Part shown: one piece after another, positions 24,299-34,827 of the stretch | Numbering within the stretch: the stretch's first letter is position 1 | How the letters are laid out: the number at the start of each line of letters is the position of its first letter | Assembly: GCF_021134715.1 (NCBI RefSeq) | Contig: NC_060026.1 | Location: forward strand, 11,957,001 to 12,021,000 | Length of the DNA stretch: 64,000 nt | Direction of reading: 5' to 3' | Source of the DNA: Daphnia pulex | Taxonomy: Eukaryota > Arthropoda > Branchiopoda > Diplostraca > Daphniidae | Notes under the pieces: model-generated | The model's input: only the letters and a program-made list of their open reading frames with translations | Told to the model about the DNA's origin: nothing | The model's database searches: none | Made by a program: the position numbers and the translations under genes

Positions 24299-27200
24299 CT
24301 AGGCCACATATGTATACACTTTCCTATAAAAATATGTAAAAAATTTTTTTAGCTCAAGTCTTTTTGATAAAATAAAATGTTTCTTATAGCACCTGTCCTC
24401 AGGAGTGCGAGCCAAGTATTCACGTTCAATTAAGCCTTCAATTCGTTTCTTAATAATAACTGGCGAAGGCAGAAACCGGCTTTTCAATTGTTCAGTAACT
24501 TCGCTTACCAACAAGTTGTGCTAATAACAATAAAAGTCAGCGACCCATCCCATTTCAAATTTTACGGTGTAGTTTACCTGCATAGATTTTCTTGCTTTCA
24601 TAATGCGTACAATGGCTGCTTCAATTTCGTGTTTTCGGTCTTCGTCGACCTTGGAACGCGTCTCTTTTCTTTCAGGCTCTGATTCTCCCTTGGCTGCGAC
24701 TGTCTGGATCTTCACTCTGCAATTCAATATTGTTGGTCGTCAAATAATAAATTTTCTAGATCAATTGTAAAACAAACCTGTGGAGTTTTGACGTGAAACT
24801 ATCGTTGACGGCAAAGATAGAACTCGGGAGGATGTCTTTACCCTTGGGACTTTTGACAAGAACGCGTTGAGTCGGTTTGCCCATCGCAAGCGATTGCAAT
24901 GCACGATCCAGATCTTTTTTCGGAACGTCAGTTTCATTCATGATATCCTATAAACAGCATCAAATATGATGAATAAGAAATCATTAAGTTCTACGTGCTC
25001 TTACTTCGTAAGTTAGCCTATCTCGGGTGTTAAACAGCATAAGAATACACATCTGATAGGTTGAAACGGAGATTATGTGTTTTCGCGGTCCATTAGCTGA
25101 TGACGAGGGTGTTGACGAGCTGGGGCCATCACTTCATGGAATCAATCGAAACATTCGATAAGATATGCTCAGTATATAGAGACAACATATAAATGTTCTT
25201 ACGTTTTTTCTTTTGTCTCAGACTCCTCTCGTCTAGGTCCATAAAAGATTGCGCTCAGATCAGCCGACCCTAGAGCGGGTTGTAGCGTCAACTGTCGCCC
25301 ACTGTGCTTTGCTAAATAAAATCGGCGAAAGACCTCAAAAGCGTTGCGTGGTGCCAATGGTAGTGTACAAGTAGCTGACGATTGTGTTGGCCAGAATCCA
25401 GTTGTTAGTACGCGAACACTCAAGTCCACTCCGTAAAGGGAGGTCTAATCAATAATCGATGGTTGGAAGGCCGTTTTATAATTGCATTTTTTTACTGGAT
25501 ATTTCTTACCCCAGAAGTTTGAATGTGATTTTTGAAGTCTTCCATGAGCATGTTGGAGATAGACATATCCTTGAACATGCCCTCTAATTTCGAGGTAAAT
25601 TGACACCCACATTCAGTCTAACAAAGTAATTAAAATGTTAGTACGAGCTCAATAAATTGGAAATGAATAAATTACCTTCAGCTTAGAAATCATGTTCTTC
25701 TCGCTATCATCGCTAACAGATTTGTTCAGCAGCAGGCGCTTGGCCAAATGTTGTTTATAATAACGCTCGAAAATATCCTTTTCCTGGAGAAAACGGAACA
25801 AAACCATGGTTTTGTCGAGCACCAGTTCTATGTCCTGCTCTGTCATTCCTTTAACGCCCTTCTTGAGCTTGTCATCGATAAAGAGTGATAGATATTCGGG
25901 AGATTTCAAATTCAAATTAAGAAAATATTCAAAATCTGAAGAGATCATTTTCTTAAAGATTGGATCGTTTACGAAGGATTTTCCCAGAAATGTATCATAG
26001 CGATCCTTAAGATCTAATAGACTCTATAGTGTCATTAGAAATCAAAATGAAAGAAATCATTATTACAGAGAGAAAAAAAGGTAAATTTTAATAAAAATAC
26101 CTGGACAAAATTCAATGCATTGGCACCGGATTCGTCGACATTAACCAGTGCTTTGCCTTCTTCTCGTAAATGCGCGCTGACACAACTAGCCATGGTTCGC
26201 AAACCATCCGCTACACGACCCAACAACTTGTACATACAGTGTAAGTCGTCAGTTTTCTGGCATTTTAACATGTGTACTACACCAGAATTTTCCATCTAGT
26301 GTGAAAACAAGAATTATTTTTCTGTATAGCATTTTTTAAAACACACTAATCTAAGTTTTACACACCTCAACAATCGTTTTCATGTGTTTCTGTATAAGTT
26401 CCTCTTCAACTACTGCAACAATACGCTGCTCGGTCGACTCATCCAAATAATGTTTGGCTCTTTCCGATTCTTCATTAATGCGCGCCTCGACTTTCTTTAT
26501 GTAAACTGAAGCTGAATTCTCCCCTAAAAACCGCTGACTCTCAGACTGTGAAAGCAAAGTAAAAAAATAATTAAATAAATTGTAGAAAAATTAACAACCA
26601 AGTTTTTGTACCCTGTAGAATTCTGCAGATTGAGAAAGAAAAGGTCTTTCAAAATCCTCTTCATAGACAGCTCGACTGTCTATACCCAGCACCATGAGCA
26701 TTTGACAAGCTGCTCTAACAGAAAGCTTATCTGCAACTTCTCCTTTACGCTCTCTGACAACCATTTCCAAAAGAATATGCCTTAGGTGGTCACGAATGCC
26801 TCCATAACGAACAACCTTATAGAAAGTTCAATTAAAATCAAATCCAACAATAAACTATTGAATTAGGCACTTACTTGATCACGAAAAATAATCAATCCAA
26901 GATTGTAAACATTATCAACATTATTTTGTTGAACATAAACTCTGTCCATGTACATGAGGATGTCACGAATCATAACCATAGATGTTTGATGATCACTCCA
27001 TGCTTGATTTAGAATGTGAAGGAAATTGTTGTTCAAGGAAGAAAGCACATCTTGACGAACCTATGTGAAAGTGATCAGGCAAAATCTTTAGTAAAATTGA
27101 AAATTTTTTGAGCAAGAAAGATATTACTTTAGATTCTAAATGATGAGTAACAACTTCTCTAAGGCCATTGTACAATCTCTCTCCATGTTTGTGTAGAACC

Positions 27201-27465
27201 ATTGTGTATGCATTTCGGTAAAGTTCTTCAAAACTAAGACCAGAGTTATTCTTCTTCTGAATTTCTTGAATGGCATTCTTCAGTAAACTCCAAATATTTT
27301 CCACATACCTCTCGTCCATCGTCATCTTTATTGAGAAAAACAAGAAAACAATAACAAAGATATTCTAATGCCAGAATGAAGTGTTATAATAAACTTTACA
27401 GGGAATGCACGAATTCGCATTTTTCCTTCTTTCTTTGAACCGCCGCCGAGACCACCTTTCATCAT
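24299..27465 (-). CDS. Cul3: Cullin-3, scaffold of CRL3 ubiquitin ligases
   Basis: Multi-exon gene, start ATG at 27465 ([21 protein letters not shown]; a second ATG follows directly). After the conserved MRIRAFP N-terminus, exons encode the helical cullin repeats ([32 protein letters not shown]) that bind BTB adaptors. Then comes the cullin homology domain ([21 protein letters not shown]-like segment GFWPTQ), which with Rbx1 recruits E2. The C-terminal winged helix contains IVRIMKARK, whose Lys is the NEDD8 site, and [28 protein letters not shown], split here. The last intron (24324-24392, 69 bases) lies between EDR and KVYTYVA; it is in frame and stop-free. CUL3 directs degradation of Nrf2-type and signalling proteins. 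It is tail to tail with RpL8. Confidence 0.96.
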
Positions 27466-28541
27466 CGTGAAACTCACTCAAATTTAAATAACGAAACGAA
27501 AAAAATACAAGTATCGGCCAAATATTGATAGTTCCGAAACCTTTAAAACGTTTCCATCAAACTAGTTGGCCCCCCTTGTAAGCAAAAAAAACAGGGCAAC
27601 CTAAAGGCTAACCTCTCTTTCCTTCTCTTCCTCAGAAAACTCAACGTTGTATTTTGCCATCTAGCGGCTAAATTGAAACACATCCATCTGAAGGACAATG
27701 AAAAATGGAAATCACCTCCACGCATTTTTTATTCTTTTTAAAATACGCATCGACATTGGCCACTCGCAAGAAAAAGACTTTATTAAATATCATTGATAAA
27801 AAAATTATTCGTTTGTTTCATTTCCGTTCAAAAAATGCTCATAATAATAGCTAGGGTTAAGGGTTGGCAGAAAATTGTGTTGAATATTTAAAAAAAAGGC
27901 ACTAAAAGTAAAAAGTCACATTCACTGGAGAACTCGTAATGAATTATGCGCTTTGAGTCAGACAGTAGCATGCTCCTTGCTAATTTTACTAATATAAATG
28001 TATTTATGCATATCTGTGCCTGCCACAGCGCCGTGCGCATTGTCGTATTCTTAGGGAAATCTTAGCTCTTATCTCTTATTAAAAAAGAAAGGACTTAGGA
28101 AGGACTTACATAATTCGTTGTAATCTCGGATTCAAATTCTCTCAGCTTCGTTTCATTGAAACCCAATATCGCAAATAAATTAAGAAGGATTTATGCTTAG
28201 CCACCACGACAACGTCCAAAGACTTATTTATATTCTGAATAAACTATTATATAAGGAAAGCTATAATCAGGAGCTTTGTTTAACTTTAGCCAGTTTACTG
28301 TTGTTTTAAAACCAAGAATATCCATAGACTAGAGGTTTTTATTTACTAAAATGGAATGAAGAATGGAGGATGGGGGAAAAAGTGTTAGATTGTCATTCAT
28401 GTTCTTATACAAAGCACTTGTGTAGGTAAACATCCGATCGCTTCCAGTAGTTTCCACTACTTTTTAAAGGAATCATCATATCTACAAAGGCTAAAGACTC
28501 AAACAAGATGTAACAATTAACACCACACCACACAGCACACA
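27466..28541. other. Intergenic, Cullin-3 promoter and SELENOT 3' region
   Basis: The Cullin-3 5' side is at 27466-27730. The SELENOT 3'UTR, on the same strand, lies near 28300-28541 and includes a SECIS candidate. Short frames (27543-27725) are not supported. Nothing seen between about 27730 and 28250. Confidence 0.5.
28430..28486 (-). promoter_or_regulatory. Candidate SECIS element in SELENOT 3'UTR
   Basis: About 55 bases after the stop. The minus strand reads AUGAUGAUUCC, an A-rich bulge (AAAAA), then a perfect mini-stem AGUAGU-GGAA-ACUACU, then GGAAGCGAUC. UUCC pairs with GGAA, and GA bases lie on both sides for a non-Watson-Crick core. This fits a form-2 SECIS outline, but stem II is short and the 3' side has CGA where UGA is usual. 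It is the best candidate I found by eye. Confidence 0.35.
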
Positions 28542-29355
28542 TTATGAATCCAAGCTTAGTTGGGGGCTAGCCATATTCAGATGGTTATCAATCATCTGAA
28601 AAAGTTCAGGGGGTTGAGGAACTCTACCAGTTTCCATTTTAGACCAAAGTGGAACATCTGTAACAAAAATAATGATAAGTAGGTAAGTTAATAGGGAAGT
28701 AATGAATTCAATGAAATCTCACCATTTAATGTGATTTCAAATGCTCCAGTTGAAATTAATTGGCCCTCAACAGCATTGCATAGAAAGAAAGTCATCAAGC
28801 ACGCATAAAATTTGTTCTGCTGAGTCCACTCCCAAACTGAGGGAGTTTGCACACCTAAATGCTCAAAAATATTGGTTCCCGACACCACTACAAGGATGAG
28901 CAGTATTTTCAAAATTCCCTGAAACAAGCAATTATATCATGATAAAGAAGGGAGTTTGTTAACTGTATGTTTAAAACAGACATACCAAAATAGATGCAAT
29001 CTTTTGGTTTAAATAGGGTGGAGGATGGTTCTCTCCTTCGATTGCCAAAGATGGGTATTTCTGTTGCAGAATTACAGCATACTGCTCAAATACCTTGCGG
29101 TAACCTCAGGAAGAACTGTTAAAGTTGATTATTAATTTATGAACATGAATAACAGAAAAATTCACATTATTTTTACCAAAAGGTGAACTTTATTGAAGGC
29201 CCAGCGAATCGATTAAAATGCAAGCTTGGAATTTCTTTAGATTGCACCGAATTTTCTTCTGGCTGCACATCAGCCGGGAGAAAAAAATCTTTCATTGCAA
29301 ATGCAATGAGTAGAACTCCCAAGCCAATAATTGGCGCACGACTTCGATCAGCCAT
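28542..29355 (-). CDS. SELENOT: Selenoprotein T with in-frame UGA selenocysteine
   Basis: Four exons (29177-29355, 28986-29115, 28723-28918, 28542-28657) close in phase to 206 residues if one UGA (29108-29106) is read as selenocysteine. Exon 1 ends ...FTF-TG; exon 2 supplies the T, giving C-S-S-U-G-Y-R-K, the CxxU redox motif of the SelT/Rdx family in a thioredoxin-like fold. The N-terminus (MADRSRAPIIGLGVLLIAFAM) is an ER signal or anchor. Later blocks LAIEGENHPPPYLNQKIAS and VVSGTNIFEHLGVQTPSVW are family signatures, the second holding the membrane-associated helix. SELENOT is an ER oxidoreductase tied to Ca2+ and redox balance and to the OST complex. Drosophila homologues carry Cys at this place, so a UGA form is the ancestral type. 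A normal annotation would truncate it at residue 62. Confidence 0.93.
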
Positions 29356-29974
29356 TTTTTTTAGCTGAAAGAAAAGAGTTTCTTTTATTAAAAGATGATT
29401 CGCTTCGTTATAAGACCATAATCCCACTGATTGAATGTATGACTGCCACACGCTGATTAGGCTCTCGTTGTCGTAACTCGCACTAACTTGCTAGTCATTG
29501 TGTCAATAAAATACCGGACGACCAGTGGAACGTCGTAACGGCGGCGCGTGGTAAGTAGTGACATCTATAATTTTGGTTTGCATCCATAATTAAATTTCAC
29601 GCAATAGTAAATAACGCATAAAAGTCAGCTTTTAATGTATGTAGAAAGTTTTGTGTGGCTAAATAAACAGAGAAAATAATGGTGTTAGTTTCTATAAATC
29701 GTCCTTGTCGCCCTGTCCATCAATTTAAAGGTTTTTAAGTTGCGCTTTTCTCATTAGCCAATAACCGGTCAGCTGCTCGTGTGCCAAAAAATTGGTGTCG
29801 TTGATAATATGTTTGATAGATTGAAAACGGGCGCTTGCCGGTTGGGTCTCGAGATGGTATAGGATAGTGACACAGTTGATTTATGGACATTAATGGACCA
29901 ATATTGAAGATTAGCGGTCTTGTTCAATATAGGCTAAGCTGTAAGTAAAGTGAATAATTAATGCGTCAAACAAA
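29356..29974. other. Divergent promoter region SELENOT / receptor kinase
   Basis: About 620 bases between two genes transcribed apart. I see no clear TATA box or other element, and no coding signal. Confidence 0.45.
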
Positions 29975-32814
29975 ATGAGTTTTCAACGTCGTGCTTATTT
30001 CTATCAAAATTCAAATTTAGCGAAAAAGTCTGCGCTGATTCTCATCACCTCAAGTAAGTCAATAATCTTTCGTGTTCCGAATCTTCCGTGCTCTAACAGA
30101 ATCAAAGGCTTATTACTATAATAATTACCAGTGAATATCATTCAATTTTAAATAACTTTTCATTACATTTATCGTCTACTATACCGAATTTTTGAAACAC
30201 TCAGTATGCTTGTCATTTGGAGTAGCCGCGCCACCGCCGAAACCATCGTTGCCTAACAATTTAGAAGATCATAGAATCAGTGAAAAACCATTCACAATCA
30301 ATTGTATAAGTCACGATACCAGCTTCACTTGTCCGATAAATTTCAATCTGGAAATCAAGGTAAAAAAAAATAACACTAAGACTCTTTCAAAAAAGAACCT
30401 GCGTTATTGTCTAGCTTGATCATTACAAACAGAATAAATCCCACAACGGTCGTTTTTTGGTTAGCATTAAAAAAATTAATGGTATCTTCAATGTCAACTT
30501 GGCAGTACAAAAAGGAAGCTATTTAAACACGGGGTCGTATAGTTGCCGAACAAAGACGTCAAATCATTACATTTACATTTTAGTTGAAGGTATAAAATAT
30601 TCCTTTACTATACTTAAAATGTATTATATCCTTGATTGACTCAGAAGTAAGCAGAGACACTTATTTTGTTAGATCCGTATCATTTGTTTCCAACCATGAA
30701 ACCTGTTTACCAAATTGATGGGGTTGAATCCGTAATTCCGTGCAAGCCGACACATCCGGTCGTCAGGATTCAGTTACTCCAAAAGATTTTCCTGAAAAAC
30801 ACGACGGACTTGAACACGGTAAGTTCATCTTCAAACATCATCTGATATTCAGCGGCACTTTCGTCCTAAACAGCTAATCGAAAGTTTAAGTGGAACAAAA
30901 ACATCGTGTTGTTGTTCGTGAAATGTGTAACCTGTTGCATGTTTTTCGGCACTCAGACGAGGATCGTCTGCCCGCCTAAGGAAAAGCAGGATGCCAAAGA
31001 TAAGAATGACCGAATTTCGACACATGATGCGCTTCAGGGATTCCGTTTATTGGACCCAGCTCAAATAGCGAATGTTGAGGGTATCTATGAATGTCGGGCG
31101 GAAAAACGATCATTTAACGTGTCAGAAATTCAATGGGGTGTACGATTTAAAATCATCCCCTGTCCAGACGACGGTATAAACGAACCTATTTTGTATATTG
31201 TATCAAATCCTTCCCAACCTATCTGAGCAATCTACTTTTATTTTTAGAACGACCTCCCGCAACAGAATCGGAAACGGGCAATTTTCAATTTTCGACGTCG
31301 TTTATTCTTTCTTCAACAATTGCATTTCTTGGATTTATTACTCTGTTTAGCTTGGCGATAGTTCTGATCAAGGTGCAATAAAGAATTTTTTCTTATTCAA
31401 ATTAAATCAAACATTTTACGGGAAAATTAATAACATTTAATGAATTAAAGATTAAATTAGAATCGCGAGAAAAAGAAACGGCTGAAGACCCTCGCTGGGA
31501 ATTCCCTCGATGTCGTTTGAAATTACGTAAGTGAAATTGTATACTTAATTTTCGTCGTTTTGCTTTAATTTTTTTAATTGGAGTATTATAACTAATTTTA
31601 ATGAATAATTCAACAGAATCTCAATTGGATGTCGGTTGCTTCGGACGCATCCTGAAAGCAGAAGCAAAAGGGATCGTACCCAATGAACCCGTGACTACAG
31701 TGGCGGTAAAAACTGTTCATTCAAATGACGACTTCAAAGCTAAACACGGTCTGCTAGAGGAATTCAAAATTTTGTCCCAACTTGGACGTCACCTCAACAT
31801 CGTCCATCTTCTAGGCGCCTGCACAAAATACACGAATAAAGGTGAAGCATATAATTATTGACAAAATAACAACTTTTGAAAATAATAAAATCATTCCTGA
31901 TTTGATTTCGCAGAACCTTTGTTGATCGTCTTCGAGTATTGCCCGTTCAGTAATTTGCGTGCACATCTGATAACTTTCCGTCACAGATTTTTCAGCGAAT
32001 TGAACGAATCCAGGAATCTGATTCCTCGGAATCATTTTCACGGTCAAAATAATACCGAGAACCGCACTTTCAGCACTCGCAATCTCATTTACTGGGCATA
32101 TCAAATTTCTCGCGCTATGGCATATCTTGTTGTCAAAAAGGTATTACACTTAAGTCGTTAATATGTCAAACAGTAAATGATTGTTGAAAACGTAGGTTTT
32201 ACATAGAGATTTAGCGTTACGTAATATCCTTCTTACCGCTAATAACATTGTTAAAGTGTCGGATTTCGGCATGTCACTACAAACTCATTCCGGCATCGAA
32301 TCACGAAATAACGAAGTATGTAGCACTGCTATTTTCAGTATATTCTTAATTCAAAATTGTCATATTACTTAACCAGGAATTGTTACCAATTAAATGGATG
32401 GCGATTGAATCGCTGAAAGATGGGCTATTCAGCCACCAGTCTGACGTGTGGTCCTTTGGTGTGGTTCTGTGGGAACTGTTCACCTTGGGGGAAACACCAT
32501 ATACCGTGTACGCCAAGGCGAACAAAGATTTCTTGGTACGAATTTTGTTGATGGGGAGGCGACTCAAAAAACCCACAAACGCACCCGAGTTTGTCAGCGC
32601 GATCATGTATTCCTGTTGGCGCTCGGAACCTCTACAACGACCCATTTTCCACGAGCTGGAAAAGATGTTTTACGCCCAACTGGAACCTCATGCCGTGCTC
32701 GAGCTAATGAAATTGGATGAAAATTACATCAAAATGAGCAGGGAACGAGATATGGAAACGGATACTCCCTGTTGCATTACCGTGGCCAAACATGATTCAA
32801 ATTGTTTTGATTGA
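29975..32814 (+). CDS. Receptor tyrosine kinase, PDGFR/VEGFR-like (split kinase)
   Basis: Eleven exons (29975-30053, 30205-30359, 30433-30589, 30673-30818, 30957-31173, 31248-31372, 31451-31526, 31617-31841, 31914-32140, 32196-32315, 32377-32814) give 654 residues. A signal peptide precedes about two to three Ig-like units (C..., TGSYSCR; VEGIYECRAE). A transmembrane helix follows (STIAFLGFITLFSLAIVLI). Kinase marks: VAVK lysine, HRDLALRN catalytic loop, DFG, WSFGVVLWELFTLGETPY, and an Asn-rich insert of about 30 residues in the middle as in class III/V receptors. Unusual points: the glycine loop reads D-V-G-C-F-G (first Gly replaced) and the stretch from DFG to PIKWMAIES has no tyrosine. The ectodomain is shorter than the seven Ig domains of VEGFR or Pvr. 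The fifth exon's 5' edge is the least certain. Catalytic residues are kept, so it may be active, perhaps constitutively. Confidence 0.88.
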
Positions 32815-33339
32815 TTGTAATTGAACACCGAAGCTGGATCTTGGTTTTCTCTTTCTTCTCTTATTTGAGCTTATTGCATACCATATTACGTTACATGCAG
32901 ATATCTTTTTTTATTTCATTTTTAACAACACCTTATATGATTTCTTATATAACGTTTTATTGATTCCCTATCTACGTATATAACCCTAGTTTTCAACTTG
33001 CTTTACATAATTCCATTATCTGATTTTCAATTATTAAGTTCTTATCAACCAATGCAATCTTACGAACAAATTATACTTTACGGACGATTTACTGGTATAG
33101 AACTTATACAAGTGACTTCAGACGACCACAAATATAGAAACCATTTAATATCGGACGATCCTAGAAGTTCAGTGCCAGTCAGTGACTTTGAATAAACTAA
33201 TTGCAATTATTTCTTCTTAAACCCCAGTGGAAAAAATAGTGCCATACAACTGCAGATAAATGTAAGTAAGTCATAAGTTAAGTTTATTGCGAATATTTTC
33301 CAATTTATTTTTCTGCGCAGGTCGGGATCGTACGGTTAC

Positions 33340-33440
33340 TGACCTATGGAACGATTGGGAACGTTGACCTTTTGCGGATGCTGACCTGCCGAACGCTGAC
33401 CTATTTTTAGACCGTTTATTTTCCAGAACCTCATTGACCT
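33340..33440. promoter_or_regulatory. Cluster of five TGACCT (AGGTCA) nuclear-receptor half-sites
   Basis: TGACCT at 33340, 33365, 33382, 33397 and 33435, all in the same orientation. Two are extended copies of GAACGYTGACCT. The complement AGGTCA is the half-site of nuclear receptors such as HR38, E75, FTZ-F1 (with 5' extension) and RXR/EcR partners. Spacing is irregular (25, 17, 15, 38), so tandem monomer sites fit better than one direct repeat. Confidence 0.45.
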
Positions 33441-33673
33441 ATCTCAACCATGCAGATCACTATCTTGTCTGGTTTCCAGTGCAAAAGGGGAACCTTTTAG
33501 GATCTATGTCTATTCAGTCAAAAACTTAACATAAAAGGTCGCCCATATACCTTACAAATATCAAGCCGAACGTGTGGACTCCAGTCGCGTTTGTGTAAAT
33601 GATCTTGTTGAAGAACGCGAGTCTTACTTCTTAAGAGCGAGCGGATTGTCCGCGAAACATATAGTACCTGTGG

Positions 33674-33680
33674 TATAAAA
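33674..33680 (+). promoter_or_regulatory. TATA box upstream of secreted gene
   Basis: TATAAAA followed by GG, 94 bases before the start codon at 33774. It would place transcription near 33704. TATA boxes are uncommon in this window, which suggests regulated, high-level expression. Confidence 0.6.
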
Positions 33681-33773
33681 GGATAGAGAGTCAGTCGCAA
33701 GTGTCCTTCCCAAGAACACTATAGCAGAAGTAAAAGCTCGTTAAGACTTAGTGCGCTGCAATCCCATTTTAAA

Positions 33774-34451
33774 ATGGCCAACAATTCCAACTTGCGAACC
33801 GCGGGTTTCGTTCTATTGTTCGTGTTGCTGCTGATTGTGACTAATTCAGAAGGAGCAGTTATTAAATCCATCGATTCCAACAAAAGTATAATGACACAAT
33901 CAGTTGAATTGTTACAGCGGTTTTATAGAATTGTATTTTTTATTTCAGATTCTTTATTGGTAAAACATGGCGAGAAAACCAGTAAAGATCCACTGGCAAT
34001 TGAAAATAAAGCGGCCTCTGAGGTCCTTGGCATAACCGATCCTACTTTAGCCTCAGCAAGCGATATGGCAGAGTTTCTTCTATCGATTGTTGCCAACGTA
34101 TTGACAATCTGGGGATTCGGACAACAGCAAGATTCTAACAGGCAAGCAGCCATCGACAAAGAAACGGAAGAAACTCAAACCACTAAATTAGTTGGAAAAT
34201 GGAACTCTACTCTGGATGATCTAAACACTCGGATGGACGATATTAAACGGTCATTGCGGGAATTGAATTGCCGTTTGGAAGCACCCCAAGCGATCAAAAC
34301 TAAAGGCGTCGTCAGTCAAGAGTGTTTGCCATTTGTTCAACCACTTGTTTCACCATCGACTAGAATCCTGTTGGCGCCGAAGCAAACAAGTTTGTTAAAG
34401 AAAACCGATATTCTGTCAACGCCTCAATATTGGTTAGGACTGAGGAAATGA
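33774..34451 (+). CDS. Secreted protein of unknown function
   Basis: One open frame of 225 residues with a clear signal peptide (basic start, then GFVLLFVLLLIVTNSEGA). I do not recognise a domain. The middle (about 85-125) is hydrophobic with M-A-E-F-L-L-S-I-V-A-N-V-L-T-I-W. It is followed by a Gln/Thr-rich helix likely to coil (about 125-165) and a Pro/Ser-rich tail. Only one or two Cys in the mature part. A stretch at 33886-33948 looks exactly like a 63-base intron (GTATAA ... TTTTTTATTTCAG) that keeps the frame, so the real protein may lack residues 38-58. TATA promoter and half-site cluster lie upstream. Confidence 0.65.
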   Translation: MANNSNLRTAGFVLLFVLLLIVTNSEGAVIKSIDSNKSIMTQSVELLQRFYRIVFFISDSLLVKHGEKTSKDPLAIENKAASEVLGITDPTLASASDMAEFLLSIVANVLTIWGFGQQQDSNRQAAIDKETEETQTTKLVGKWNSTLDDLNTRMDDIKRSLRELNCRLEAPQAIKTKGVVSQECLPFVQPLVSPSTRILLAPKQTSLLKKTDILSTPQYWLGLRK

Positions 34452-34827
34452 TTTCAGTTTATTTAGAATGACTTTAACTATTAAATACTATTTGCATCTA
34501 ATGTGTAATGCAGTCGTGGAAGTTATTTCTTTGGTGAAAATATACGAAACGAATTTTAAAAATGTAATACAAAACTGAAAACTCAAATCAATTCTTGGCG
34601 CTTTTTTCTTTTTACAGTTTAAATTCAATACTAGATGGCGCTGAACGCACTGCAACATGTAAACAAACTGATGCAACCATCACAGTGATGACGATAAGTT
34701 GTGTTAAAACTTAAAATCATTTTGTCAGTGTGTATGCTGCCCAAAAGACTAAAACACTCACACACACGTTGAATGATACTCGTTTAGTTATAACTGCCGG
34801 AACGATATCGTCTTTCAAATCCGAGAA
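34452..34827. other. Short intergenic region before RHBDD1
   Basis: About 375 bases with the 3' end of the secreted gene and the RHBDD1 promoter. An A/T-rich segment at 34550-34615; no other signal seen. Confidence 0.4.

Larger units (their letters stand above)
32815..33773. other. Intergenic, upstream of secreted gene
   Basis: Holds the kinase gene 3'UTR at the left, a cluster of TGACCT half-sites (33340-33440) and a TATA box near the next gene. The frame at 32998-33195 has no domain and is probably chance. Confidence 0.5.

Noticed and set aside
32998-33195. 65-codon plus-strand frame after the receptor kinase
   Set aside because: Lies in the likely 3'UTR, no domain, and not linked by splice sites to the kinase.
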